Origin: Pegea sp. RAD2-039
Lineage: Eukaryota; Chordata; Thaliacea; Salpida; Salpidae
Assembly (NCBI GenBank): GCA_034620365.1
Contig: JAQGEQ010000380.1
Span: forward strand, 682,001-746,000
Length of the DNA stretch: 64,000 bases
Reading direction: 5' to 3'
Both the position numbers and the translations under genes were made by a program. The notes beneath the pieces are model-generated. The model made no database searches. It saw only the letters and a program-made list of their open reading frames with translations, and was not told the origin of the DNA. Numbering within the stretch: position 1 is the first letter of the stretch; the number at the start of each line of letters is the position of its first letter. Shown here piece after piece: positions 49,079 through 62,700 of this stretch.

Positions 49079-49080
49079 AG
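49079..49080 (+). other. 3' splice acceptor upstream of the homeodomain/zinc-finger gene
   Basis: TTTTTCTACCACAG is followed by 19 bases and the ATG at 49100. It is a strong acceptor with no 5' exon seen. Confidence 0.4.
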
Positions 49081-49099
49081 GTTCAACAATTGAATAATT

Positions 49100-51369
49100 A
49101 TGGATAGTTGTAAAGTTAAAACAGCTGATATATGGTTAGAAGAGAATAATTATCCTGTAGTTGATAAAAGCTTTCCAAAGGTATTTATTCCTGCTTCAAC
49201 TGAATTAGAGTTTATGAAAGCTTTTTGTGAGTTTCCATATCCACCTAAAACTCAACTTGTTGAATTCTCCAACGAATTTGGTCTCTCATTCAAACAAGTT
49301 CTTGGTTGGTTTAGCATGAAGAGACTTCAAAATAAAATAAGTTGGAGTTTGTCAGAAATAGAATATGTAAAGGCTTCAATTTTAGAACATCATGATCTAA
49401 TGAAGCAAAACAATGGAGATGGTTTAAGGAAACTTGTTTCAGATCATGATAATATCATTTCTGATATGTCTTCTATGGAATCTGTTGCTTCTAACACTCA
49501 AGTAAAAAAATCTTAACTTGGCATCTTTATTTGAGAGCGTGGTAAATATGTTTCTGTATACTTAGTGGCTTTGTTAAAGTTGTTAGTTGTTTCTTGACAT
49601 AAATTTAGTAATTTAATAAATAGTTTGTCAAATTAGTTTTCCTGATAATGATTTTTTTAAGCTTTTAAACGAATAATTTAACTTTTAATATTTCAAGCAT
49701 TTAAATTTATTTATTTGCTTTATAGCCAATCAAGATAGAACAAATATAAAATGAAGTTTGTTTTCTACCTCAACAGCAACATAACTTAAATCCTTCATTT
49801 TTAGTTGAAGAAGGTAAATTTAAGACTTGATTATTAATGATCTTATTAAATTTTGTTAATTGATACTATTAGTGACTGAAAGACATGATATTTATTATAA
49901 TATTATGATATTATAATAAATGGAAATTATTGTATTATTTTGAAACTAAATTATTTTCATGTAGAAAAAATAGTTTAATTTTTTTTTATACAATGATTAT
50001 TATTTATTTAAATGAAATTTTTATTGTGAAATCTGTTTTTATTATAAAATATTAGGGTTTGCCAAAATTTTATTTCAAAGGATCAACAAATGATCCAGAT
50101 GATTGTAATGGATCGGAAACTTTTTTAAATCATCCAAAGATTAAAAAACAAAAGCTTGAAGGTATAAAAATATTTTAAAAGCAACTTCTCAGTAATGTTA
50201 CAATACTTCTAGTGTTATAAATAATCACAAACAAAAACTTATTTCCAACCATCAGTAACCCATTTCCATTAGAGACCCTCATCATGGCCAGTAGCACTAG
50301 TACTAAAATGTTTTAGAAATAAGTTTTAAACTTCATTCATCTTTTTGTTGACAGAATGTTCTGAAAGCCTCCAATAACAACCTAATGTGGTTAATGAGAT
50401 TAACTATCAAGAAGAATTGGATGATGATATTGCTGATAAAGATCAAATTGAAAATGTGCTTGATGGTGATGAAGATCAAATTGAAAATGTTCTTGATGGT
50501 GTTAATGAAAATGAAGGTTAGTCCAAATCTATTTAGTAAATGAATCTTGAATCTTTTAAATATAATTTCCATAGAAATTCATAAAACTTCAGCTATTATA
50601 ATTAGTCAATAACAAAAACTTATCACTAATCAGCAGTAACTGTTTTCCAGCTGAGACTCCTCAAAACCAAATTAGGAAACTGAAACGGAATCCTGAAGTA
50701 CTTAAAAGAAGTAAATTTGAATTTTTCAAGTATTTAAATAAGACTAATTTTGTAATAAATATTTTCTTTGCAGCTGATCTTCATCACTGCCAGCTTTGTG
50801 AGGAGATTTTTAGCGATGAAAACGTTTTGAAGTGTCATATAAGAAGAAAACACAAAAATAGTAATAAAAGGTTTTCCTGCAATTTATGCAGTTATTCTAA
50901 TGATTATCAGTGCAATCTCAAACGACACCAGTTAACCCACAGTGGAGAAAAACCTTTTAATTGTCGTCAGTGTGGAAAATAATTTCGTCAAAAAAGTAGT
51001 CTCAACGTACATATCAAATCAATTCACCAGAAAGAGACACATGAATGTGAAATATGCAAAAAATCATTTAGTCAAAAATGTGGTTTATACTTTCACGTTC
51101 GGACTGTTCATGAGAAGGAGAAAGCTTTTGTCTGCATCGAATGTGGAAAGTCATTTGGTCATTCAAGTCATCTCAAAGTACACACAAGAATCCACACTGG
51201 CGAGAAATCATTTAATTGCAAATATTGTTCTGAATCATTTGGTGATTCATCTAAATTGATAAACCACGAAATCAGACAACACACCAAAAGGTTTCCTCAT
51301 AACTGCTCCATTTTTCAGAAAGGTTTTATGCGTCCTTCTGAGTTAAAAACTCATTTAGAAAGTCACTGA
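49100..51369 (+). pseudogene. Homeodomain-like + C2H2 zinc-finger gene with two in-frame stops
   Basis: Five exons (49100-49501, 50056-50161, 50355-50516, 50651-50710, 50774-51369) join in phase through GT-AG introns to 442 codons. Exon 1 encodes a homeodomain-like fold (AFCEFPYPPKTQL, EFGLSFKQVLGWFSMKR). Exon 3 is acidic with a repeated DQIENVLDG. Exon 5 encodes six C2H2 fingers and a seventh that lacks its second Cys. Two codons are TAA: 50375-50377 in exon 3 (CTC CAA TAA CAA) and 50980-50982 in the third finger (CGK-stop-FRQ, where Ser or another residue is usual). Everything else, including all phases, is intact, so inactivation would be recent. Alternatively only a 138-residue exon-1 protein (retained intron, stop at 49514-49516) is made. 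It was probably a DNA-binding regulator. Confidence 0.7.
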
Positions 51370-51407
51370 TAATTCTACCGAATTTTCATGTGTTCATCTT
51401 TTTGTTT

Positions 51408-52060
51408 ATTTGTAGAATTTGTTGTTTTGAGATTACAATAAAAGTTTGTAACTGAATTTCTTGTGATGTCATTTTTGAATAGTTGAAAAACTTTTTAGTT
51501 AAAAGATAAAACATTTAAATAAAATATTAGCAAATAACAAGTGCTCAATAAGCGAATAATTTCAAATAATCACTTACTAAAGTGATTAGTTAAGAAGTTT
51601 GCTTCTAAGCTTTACCTCAACTTTCTATTTGCATCTGTAAGCTTTGATGTCTTATTTGGTAAGTTTCATGATTTGTTCTCGAGTTATTGCTGCATCCTCA
51701 AGAATATTTCTAATTATTTCTTATATGTCTGACAAGGTCACTTTTACCCTACTAGTAAACTTGTTGGTCATGACTTGAAAGTAAAAACATCTATACATAA
51801 TTTTTACTTTAAACTTTTTGATGAATGCTTTTCTAGTTTTTAATTTGTAAATTAATATTCTAAAGTCATTTCATGTTCAAATATTTTTTAATCTCGACAA
51901 AAGATTGATTTTTTCTACAAAGAATTCTTTAAAAAATGAATTTCTTTAAATCTACAAAAAACAGGTAAATCTTGAATCCAAATTTATCTATTAGTTTTTA
52001 TTTGTTTTTAGATATAATGAAATGAAAGTGGGTAGAGGGGTACTAAACATAAAATATACG
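51408..52060. repeat. Right arm of the inverted repeat
   Basis: It starts about 40 bp after the zinc-finger stop codon and is the reverse complement of the left arm. The similarity begins inside what should be the 3' UTR (TTTGTTGTTTTGA, then the polyadenylation signal) and runs outward to GTGGGTAGAGGGGTACTAAACATAAA at 52028-52053. An internal block of the left arm is absent here. Confidence 0.85.
51437..51442 (+). terminator. Polyadenylation signal of the zinc-finger gene
   Basis: AATAAA 68 bases after the stop codon. The inverted left arm carries the same signal on the opposite strand near 47665. Confidence 0.5.
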
Positions 52061-52204
52061 TACAAAACTTTAATAGTGAAAAAGACTCTGAGCGAAATCA
52101 TGGAGGCAAAAATACTTAATGGCCATAAAAAGAACGAACCAGGTCCTTTTGTTCTTAAATCACTTATACAGATTGCTTATAAGTGCTTAATTAATGACAA
52201 TGCC
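52061..52204 (+). other. Exon-like open stretch of unknown origin
   Basis: A plus-strand frame keeps a coding-like composition (LSEIMEAKILNGHKKNEPGP, then PFVLKSLIQIAYKCL) and stops at 52205-52207. It lies between the inverted repeat and a retrotransposon fragment. No partner exon or family was recognised. Confidence 0.2.
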
Positions 52205-52400
52205 TGATAGCGGCTGGTTCCAAGTACTAATTGTGTAATATGAGAAAAAATTCGCTCTGATTAATGTACCTGGTGATATGGGCTTATTAAGATGTAAAAT
52301 GTGTCGTCTGAGTTGATATAACTTGAAGGAAGGAAAAGAAGTCATCAAACTGAAGGTCAATTAAATTGTGGATAATTTAAAGAATAAGAATTAAGTCGTA
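52205..52400 (-). mobile_element. Antisense fragment of the retrotransposon 3' region
   Basis: The reverse complement matches about 39850-40045 of the main element (CACAATTTAATTGACCTTCAG, ACTCAGACGACACA, ACACAATTAGTACTTGGAACC). Confidence 0.85.
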
Positions 52401-53781
52401 TTTATCATTTTACTTTGAAATTTATGGAACTTAAATTTCGTTACAAAATTAATCCACAGCTTTCGATTTGGAAACATATAAATAAGTTATTAAGAAATTT
52501 CTATAATTTAAAAAATAAACAGCCATTTAAAATATCCTTTACTTTATTGTATTTTTTCTTACTCGCTAAAACAATTTTGCTTTTTCTTTTAAGTTTGCAT
52601 TAATGATGTAATATGAATGAGAAGATGCAATATTTTAAATTTAAACAGCCTTAGAATTATGGAAATTTAGCTGCTGATGATCTAAAAGCTTCTATTTAGG
52701 CGTCATCTTACAACTAGATCCTATAGTTAATTATTTAATCAACTAAATTTTCTTGATGCAATTTTAATGTTTTTTTACAATGCAAATCACTTAGCTCAAA
52801 ATAGCAGTTTATTCAACTAAAAGTAAAAGTATCGTTTGATTATAAAGTTTATTTCAAAATATTTGTAAGTATTTATTACAACTTCGTCAGCAGCCTCAAC
52901 AGACACATCAATAAGTAATCATAGAGATTACCTCTTCAGTATTCATTCTTGAACTTTTCAATTATAAAACAATTAGTTAGAGTTTTAACAACCTTCAAAG
53001 ACCTAATTACAAAACTTTTCAACTTGAAAAAAACTATAATAATTATAAATGGAAAATAAATTGTAAATATGAAATATATGCGTACCAATAGAAGTTAAAT
53101 TATCTTTGTCATAATACAATATTATGATAGGGAAACTACCATAAGATGTAGAAACGATTAATGCATAGCTTGTAAGTTGTTATTCAGCAAATAAATAAAT
53201 TTCTCACTCATTATTCATTAAAAGTGAAACAAGTTATTCACTATCATAACTTGATATAGAATAATTTCATTGTAAGATATTTAATTGCTTTTACTTATAA
53301 ATAAATCATCTGATTATATTGAAATAATATAATTCATAATGTTAGGCTTTGTAAAAATATCACTTTTATACATGGCCAGTATTTTGTAAATATCAGTTCA
53401 ATCATTGATTTTTTTCTTCAAATAGAAACGAATGTAAAAAAATTGTTCATAGTAAAACCGAAGTTTGTCCGTGAAATATATATAAGTGAAAATTGGATAA
53501 TAATAAGAAACCAAAGAAAGTTCAGTATCATAAGTGCTTCATCTTCAATCATAAAATTCTAATAGATCATTGCTGTTACTTAGTATCGGGGAATCAGATT
53601 GCTGTAAAACATATAAGATGCAAAATCTAGTTAATTTGGTTTGATAGAAATTGATAAAACATTGACTTCAGAAGTTCAACCGTACAATGTCTTAATAAAT
53701 TAGCTTTTAACTTTTAGGCTTTTACAATTTGCTTTTTAAATACCTTGCATTCAAATTTCTTTGTCGAGTTTTTACAATAAA
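52401..53781. other. AT-rich spacer and 3' flank of the FN3/SEA/EGF gene
   Basis: No gene was seen. The right part should hold the 3' UTR of the minus-strand gene that ends at 53782. Confidence 0.5.
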
Positions 53782-56700
53782 TTATGGAAAGCTTAATTTT
53801 CTTTGCTTTCTTTTTCGGATGAAAATAATGATCAATATTATCAAAAGAAGTAATAGTAATCCTCCAATAACTCCAACAATTATTAATACAGTACGTAGAT
53901 AAGCTTAAAAGAGAAATTACAGTTTATTGGAATTAATTTTAAGTTTACATACCAAGTAATTGAACCATTACAAAAATGTTAAAAGATTTTATTAAATTGA
54001 AAAAAAAACCAATTACTTAGTCATTATGTGGTTAAAAGAATTAAACTTTAAATATTATATACAAAAGAATTTTTTATAGAAGTAAATACACACCTGGTTC
54101 ATCGCACCGATTTCCAGTATACTCAACCGAACATCTAATCAAAAATAAATGTTAATTGTGATAAAAACTAAAGTAAAGAAATAATCTAAATTGTTTATTA
54201 ATTTAGAATTGTGATTAGAGCTTCACATAAAACTTACAAACAAGTAGGTTCACCAACTTGGTTTGTTGGGACACATTTTGCACCATTTAAACAGTAGTTG
54301 CCTTCACATTGATCTAAAAAAATAAACAAAAAGTTTAAAAGCTAATTAGTATATTTATGTTAAAAATGTTTTAGTGAATAAATTTAGTATAAGCTAAGAT
54401 AGATAGTAGATAAAAGATTAAAACTTAATAAAATGACAGTTAAATTGGAATACATACCTTGACAAACATTATTCTCTAATCTCCTTGTTCCTGTTTCACA
54501 GCTACATGTAAATGATCCAACTATGTTATTACAAACTGACCTATTCCCACAAGGACTATAATTACACTCATTTATATCAGTACAATTTATTCCATTTCCA
54601 CTAAATCCACTTTTGCAACTACAACTAAATGATCCAATAGTATTTTCACACAAAGAGTTTATATCACATTCATCTGCCGAGCATTCATCAATGTCAATAC
54701 AAAATCCTCTGTTATCCTCCTTGTAACCATCAGCACATTTACATTCAAATTCCCTCGATGAAGTATTTCTACAAACTTCATTCAAATTGCATGGGCTTAA
54801 AAGGCAAGGTTCACTGACTGCAAAAAGTTAACAATAAATAAAGATTTGAAAAAGGTTAAATTTATGTTTAAACTAGTTAGAAATATGACCTATTCGTACA
54901 ATAGCCATTTACATACTCAATAGAAAATTAAAATAAATTGAGACTATGACTAAGATATTAAAATGATTCTCAAGTATATACAAGAAATAACTTCTTAATT
55001 AGAAAATAAATAACTATATTAGAAATATCTTAAAATTGTTCTAAATTTTTTTGCTGAAAATCTTACTTATGATAAATGTATCTGCAAATATTCTTGGAAG
55101 AACTGCACGATTGTATGCATCAACTATGTCTTTCTTTGTAGAGTTTGTTAAGATAACCTCTGTCCTGTGAAAAATGTAGCTTTAATAAATAGATTATGTA
55201 CAAACACTCTGGCAATTAATTTCCAATAAAACAAGAAAATGTTACTAGATGTTTTACTCATAAACTGCTTTCTGTTCAATATAGTTTTAAAATCAAATTT
55301 TAAATTCAGTAATTATATTTTCATTAAACTCATAAGGAGTTTTACTTTTGGGTTTAAAAAGAAAAGTATTATTTTTAAAAAGATTTACTATTACAGTTAT
55401 CTTTAATACGTAAAATCTTATAATTGAGATGTACTTTTTTGAAATAGTCTATGTATATCAATTGAAAAAGTATAAACAGCAAATGTATGTATGTATGTAA
55501 TATATATATATATAGATTATTTTTCAAACTTCAAATTAGTATCAATTTTAAAAAAAAGCTGACTTCAGGATATGGTCTATGGTAACATTTTTCTAGTTTA
55601 CTCAAAATTTAAAACATATTTACTCTGCAATCACACTTCCTCGGATAAAACGTTTTACTCTCAGCAGGAATCTTAGTCCTGTAAGTATATTTCTAATTTC
55701 ACTTGCAACTAATTTTGCTAGATTTCGGAATTCGTCTGAAGTTTCGTTATTAAGTGCTTCAACAAATGTGTAGCTGCCATTCAATTTAGATAACATTGTA
55801 AAAAATCCTATAAAAAAAATTATTATTAAAAAAAAAATATTTTCATAATCGAAAAATCTGATAAAATTATATAAATAAATCTCTTTAATTAATCAAGAAA
55901 AATAGAAATGTATTTGATATGTGTATATCAGATTTACAATAATTTTCGATTCAATAGAATTTAAATTTGAATAGTTTAAGTTTTTTTAAAAATAAGATTT
56001 GAATCATGAGCAAATATTTACTTTCAATTCTTGATAGGATGTGAAATTGATCATTTATTTGTTTAACTAAAACTTAATTTATAAGAAAGCATTTTGTCTT
56101 TATAGCATTAAAGATTTCAATTTGATTGTGAAAAGGGATTCACTTGTATTTAGAAATATGTTTTAGTTCCAAAGTTTTTATCATAGTAGTTATTTTATTT
56201 GTAACTAATATATGATAACTATAGCTAAATTAAACTTCAATAAAACATAAAACATTAACTTCAGTTTAATTAAGTTTTTGATTGGTCGAATGTATGTTCC
56301 TCTCTAAAAGTATGTGAAATAATTACACTTTACTTACTATTGCAATTGAAACCATCTCCAATAAAGCCATCGTTACAAGTACAACTGTAATCTCCATTAG
56401 ATAAGTCTGAACATGTTGCTTCAGGATGACAAGGTTCAGTAATACAAGCTCTTATTGCTTCACATTCATCAACTGGTGGATTTCCAGCATATCCTGACAT
56501 ACAGCTACAGCTTGCTGTATTGATTATAGGAATAATTTTACAAACAGAATTTGAGCCACAGGTTGATATAGGATCTTCACAAGGAGGATCAGTGGTGACT
56601 GTAACAAAGCACAGATTTGTCGGATCTTTCTTTGATGATATTTTCTAGTTTACTTACTCAGAGTTAAATGATCAGAAAGAATTGTATCATCACCAACATC

Positions 56701-59700
56701 CTTATCAAAACTCTCCAAAGTTTCATTAATTGTATCTGCCTCATTCAGATTAACAACTTTGAAGCTATATTCAATAAATTGTATTAAAACACTTTTAATA
56801 TTTTTCAAACTTTCAACTTACGCTGCAATAACTCCTTCAACAAACCCAAGAAATTGTATAGCAACTGGCTTTTTAATCTTTAGAACAAGTTGCTCAATTA
56901 CTTTGTCACTTAAAGATAAATAAGTCTCACTAGTTGAGTCACTTAATTCATCTAAAAACTTGTAGCTTGGATCTAATTTAACATATGCAGAAAAAGTAGC
57001 TGGAACAAAAAGAATATTAAGGTTTTTTTGAAGGTGTATGAAAAGCATCTTAACAATTGAAAATGTTGTTGCTTACCTAAACACTGAGTTCCATTCTCAG
57101 TAAAACCTTCATTGCATTCACAAGAGTAACCACCAACATTATTACTACATTTTGCATTAATACTGCAAACGTTTGAACTACACTCATTTATATCACTACA
57201 TTCATCAAATGGATTTCCAGTGTAGCCAACACGGCAGGTACAAGTGAAACTTCCTTCAAGGTTTGTACAAGCTGCTTGACTTCCACAAGGAAGCTCGTCA
57301 CATTCATTTTTATCTATACATCCTAAGCTACTATTTTTGTATCCTGGTTTACATGTACAAATAAAACCCCCATCTGTGTTTTCACAATTACTATTTGATG
57401 GACAAGGTTCATCCAGGCATTCGTTGATGTCATCACAAAAACTTCCATTTCCTCTGTTAATAAAAACTTTAGTTAAATGTCTAAATATGTTTTCTCCTCA
57501 CAAAATTATTTGTTAAACATTTCGGTTTATAAAGTCTAAACAGCTTGTACAATTCCCTGATCTTTCAAATAATTTAAAAATAAATTTATAAAAATCATTA
57601 CAACTGATAGTCACAGAAATGGAAATAAGCTTGAAAGTTTAAGAAAGAAAATAAGTTTAGAAAATAGTAAAAATATTTGATATTTACGTGTAGCCGGTGT
57701 TACAAGTGCATGTGAAGCTTGGAGAAGTGTCGATACATTCAGCATTAGAGGAGCAATTGTTTAACAGTGAAGTTGAACATTCATCAATATTTTCACAAAC
57801 AAATCCATCACCAGAAAAACCAGGTAAACAATCACAAGAAAAGCTTCCAAGGCTGTCACGACATCTTGCATTAACAGAACAAGTATCAGAAACTAAACAT
57901 TCATTGATGTTTAGACAGGTAGAACCAACTGCTGAAAACCCAGTTTTACAGCGGCAATCAAACGACCCATTAGTATTAACACAAGTAGAATTTATTCCAC
58001 AGCCCCCACTGTTTACAGCACATTCGTTGATATCCAAACATTTTAAATCTGTTGAAAAGAAACCTTATATCTTTTTTCTATTCCTTTATTTTTGATAAAT
58101 TGAGTTAATCTAGTTGTAATTATTACCCTTATACGTGAAACCAGTCGGACAGATGCACTGAGTGTCTTCCTCAACTTTTAAACAGTTTGCTTCTGTAGGA
58201 CAAGGTTTAGGCAGACAGAGATTCAGTTCTATAAATAATAAAAGATTTGACGTCACATATTTCAAATAAGCTTAAGATTTTAATCAATAAGAAATTACGA
58301 AAATTAAATTTGCTTTAATACTTTAACTTACCAGTAGTTGGTACAGTTACAAACATGTCTTTATCAAAGCCACTTTTATTTTTAAAAGTGTCGATAAAAT
58401 TTTCAGCGCTTGCAAGCGATCTATCAGCGATAATTTGATGCCTGTATGAAAAATTTAAAAGTTGGAAAATGAAATTGTAATGGCAATACTTCGTCAAACA
58501 CAACCACCTACTTACCAAACTGCTATTTTACCATCATCATTCCAAAAGTCGATGATATTTACTTTTGCGAGTCCGTATGAGTTGTAAGCTGATGTAAGTT
58601 CTCCAAGTACATTTGTTTTCAATTTTTCATAATTAGAACTGCTTATATTACGCAACTCATCCGTAAAGCTTCCAACTACAGATGAGTTTAAAATGACTTC
58701 CAAATTAAATGTTTTTAAATTTCCTTCAAATACAATAAAGTTGTAATTTTTGGACCACCAAAAATTGAGTTTAACAAACCTGTCACAACTTCTAACACTG
58801 TCCTTTCACTTTTTAAACCATCTAAATTTTCAGCTTGTGTTTCAAAAGTGTACGTAGTGTTTAAACGTGAATTTATAGTAATAGTCCCACTAGTTGATAA
58901 TTCACCAACAAAGTCTCGCCGTGAACTTTCAAAGCCATTCAATTCAACAGGAACCGAACCAAAAGGAAAAACAACATCAATTGTTATTCCTTCATCTCTT
59001 GAGTTACGTAGCAGTTTTAACTCTATAGGATTAGTTTCTATAACAAAACAACAAGCTCTAAAAAACTACACTTTACTAAATAATAAGCTTTTTACTTTCA
59101 ATTTCTAAAAACTTTAAATAAATTTCAATTCATTAATGATATGTTATGTTCAATTTATTCATTAGTATTTATTTTCATTGAGAAAATATTATATCGTTTG
59201 TTGTGAAACTAGGTGTACCATTAGTTCACAAACCTGTATAGACTGTTTTTATTGAGCTGAAAAATCCAACTCCAGATGGAAATATAGCTTCAAATGAGAT
59301 GTTGTATTGGTTTCCAGGCAAAAGTTTATTGAATGACTTTTGTGTTGAAGCTTGTTCAGAGAAAATATCATTCAAAATAACTTTGTATGATGTTGCTTTA
59401 TCTATAGGGTCAAAGCTAACACTAATTGAAGTCCTATTCACTGAATCAACGTTAATCGATGGGGTCGGACTGAAACCTAGATAAAAAATTTATTGAACAA
59501 GTTGTTGTCACCGAAATTTAACAGTTTGATTAACAAATATTTTTGCTCGTATACGCACCTGTAAATTTAAAATTTAGAGAAATAAGGGCACTTTTTCCAG
59601 CTTTATTTTTCGACAAGACCCCAATTTCATAGTTTTTTAAAAGTATCAAAGGTTTAATTATTATGTTGTTAGTAGTGACTGTCAGTTTGTTGGAAGTATC

Positions 59701-62700
59701 TGCAAATTGCTCTTGATAAAAGACTTCATACTCTTCAACTCCGACAACTTCTTCCCACTTCAAGCTAACTTCATCAAAATTCTGTTCCACAATCCTTAGG
59801 TTTGACGGAATAGATGGAACTAAAAGAATATTTACATCCGAAGATAAACATCAGCACTTCAGTTTATTTCGTAAACATACTTGTAATTTGTTGCGTAACT
59901 TTTGGTGTTGAAAGGAATCCAGAGATGCTGGAGATTGCTTGGATCTGATAAAGTTTTCCAGGAGAAAGTTCATTAACTACAACTGATTTCTTATCATCTG
60001 CTGGTATTAGTCCAGTTTGAATAATATTTCTATCTTCATCAGTAATATCAACAATTTGGTAGTCTACTAAGTCGACTAATGGATGAACCTCCCATCGCAC
60101 CGTAAATGATGTATTCGTGACGTCATCGACAAAGAGTAGAGGAGAAGGAGGGGCTGGAATTTCAGATGTGGTTGGTGGAGTTTGAAGTGAAAGTTAGTGC
60201 GAATCTCACTTGTAAAGATCTCTGTTTTATCGGAAGCAAAACCTTTTCCAGCATCTCCTACAGGAGTAACACTAAACTTATAAACAGTTGCAGGAAACAA
60301 ATCTGTCACTGTTACTTCAGTGAGAGTTGAATTAATTTCTTTTCTATTTGTCGAGTTTCGTTCACTAAAAGTAGAAAAACATGAAAATCTATTTTTTTGG
60401 ATACTTTTTGCTCACTTTTCTACAGATATGATGTAGTAGTTGGCCCCTTCAATGGCGCCAAATCGAACTGTAATTGAATTTTCGTTTGCAGAAACTCTTA
60501 AAGGTGCTGATGAGTTACCAGGAACTAGAAATGGATATTTGATAAGTTAAAAGCTTCATTAAAAATCACAAACTAACTTGTAACTACATCCACACAAGCT
60601 TCTTTACTTTCCAAAATAATTTCATTGAATTTTGACGTCGAAGCCACCACACATATCTTATAAGTCTGTCCAGGTCTTACTCCATCATCAAACTCGAACA
60701 AGTTTATTGTATTTCTGGTTGCAATAAAAAATTAGAAACAATTTTCCCATTCAAATTAATTTTAGAGAAAAGAAAAAATTATTTAGAAAACTTACGTAGA
60801 AATTCGTTCGAGAATTGTTTTTAAGTTTTGACTCAAATTAATTGAGAACTTTTGGGCACCAGTTGGTCGATCAAGCTTTAGAGAAATTGTTGTTTGTGTT
60901 ACTATGGTAGATGTTTCATCAAGCTTTACTTCTTCAGGAACTGAAATATTTTTTTTTTTACTTAACGGTTTCATACTGAAAAAAGGTTTCCATTAAAAGT
61001 TCCCAAACCTGTAATTTGTCTAAATACCAGAGATGGGATAGTTCCAATTATATCGCCACTTACAGCTTTTATCATGAAACTATAAACTGTACCAGACTTT
61101 AAGTTGTTTTCAGTGGTAAACGAGGTGTTTGATGAGGTCAAATAACGTAATGACCCATTAGACAACTGAACTATGTAAGCTGTTGCCAGTGTAACTGGTT
61201 GCCAAGAAATTGTTATTTGGCTTGTACTAATTGATTCAACTTTTATGTTCGTCACTTGTGCAGGCCCTGAAATAATATTCAATATTTTTTTAATCTTAAT
61301 AACTTATTTGAAAATTAGTTTATCACTGATAACCAACCTGTATTTTGTAATAGTGGATTGCTATAAAGTCCCTTAGTTTTTGAATAAACTCCTCGAACAA
61401 AAAAGGAATAAAATTTAGAAGGAGTCAAATCACCAAAGTTTGCTTTTGTGGCTGTGGTTGAAAGACTTATATTATAGGAATCTGACCCAACCGGAACAGC
61501 AAGAGCTTCATAATTTATTATGCCAGGAATAGAATCCCAACCAATTTCGATTGATCTTGAAGTGATATTCAAAGTTTGAACATTTGCTGGTATATCAGTA
61601 CCTTAAAAAATGTCCAGTTTAAGATATATTTAAACTTAATAACTATCTTTAGCTCACTAGTTTCAAATTCAATTGATAAGCTTTCCGAAACAAATTCGCT
61701 CCCTTCAAACTTTTTTATCGATTTAACGTCAACTGAATATGGCTCGCCAGGTGAAAGTTCATTAAATTGATAACTTTCATCAGTTGTTTGAACCTTTGAG
61801 ATAACTTCTAACTGCTTTAGTGTCAAGTTGTAGTAACTCGCTCCTTCAACTCTATCATAAGTGATGTTCACAGATTCGCTAGTTGGAGTTGCTTTAAGGT
61901 TCTTTGGTTTTTCTGGTACTGTATATATTGATATAACATTTTAAAACAAAAATTTATCAAAATGATTTTTATAATACGTTCTATTTTCAAAGTATTATCG
62001 GAAAAGTAGTAAATTTTTAAATATTTAAAACTACCTGTTGTGTAAGAACTTCCAGAGCTAAGTTCACTTTCTGCACCAGAACTATATCTTCCTTTAACTT
62101 TAACTTCATAAGTTGTTCCGCTTTTTAATCCCATTATTATGCACACAGAGTTATTTCCACATTCACCTGAATATAAATTTTAAATTATTTTAAATGAATG
62201 CAAAAATGAAAATTGTTTTCTCTTTAACATTCTTTCGGCAAAATCTTTACAATTCTTACTATTGATAATATCTCCAGCTTCAACAAAATAAGTTTCAACT
62301 CCTGGGACGTTAGAATCCAATTTTATAATTATTGAATTGATTGTACTTCCCACAAAACTCCTTTCAATTTCAAACGGTTTTTTTACTTTATAAAACACAA
62401 CAAAAATTAAAATGAAAATATGAAAGATTGTATGTTAGCTGTAAAAACATCTATATCTAAACATATAAAATTTGAATCTTATTCAAAAGTTCACCAAAAA
62501 CGTGTTTTTGTTAAAAAAGTTAAATACTTGTAAAGTCAGAAATGTTTACAGGTGGTCCACTTCCTGCTTTATTACGTGCATAAACTATAAACATGTACTC
62601 AGTTCCGTTGGTCAATCCACTAGTTAATAATAAACTAGATGTGACTGTATAGTTCTGTTTAAAATGAACATATGAAAGTTTATGTAGTCATAGTTGGGAT

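Noticed and set aside
50375-50982. TAA reassigned to an amino acid in this genome
   Set aside because: TAA is the natural stop of UGCG, MRG15 and MICU1 in the same window, with family-typical C-termini before it.
57697-58095. 132-codon plus-strand ORF
   Set aside because: Antisense to EGF repeats of the large membrane protein; the cysteine-rich sense frame is the real one.
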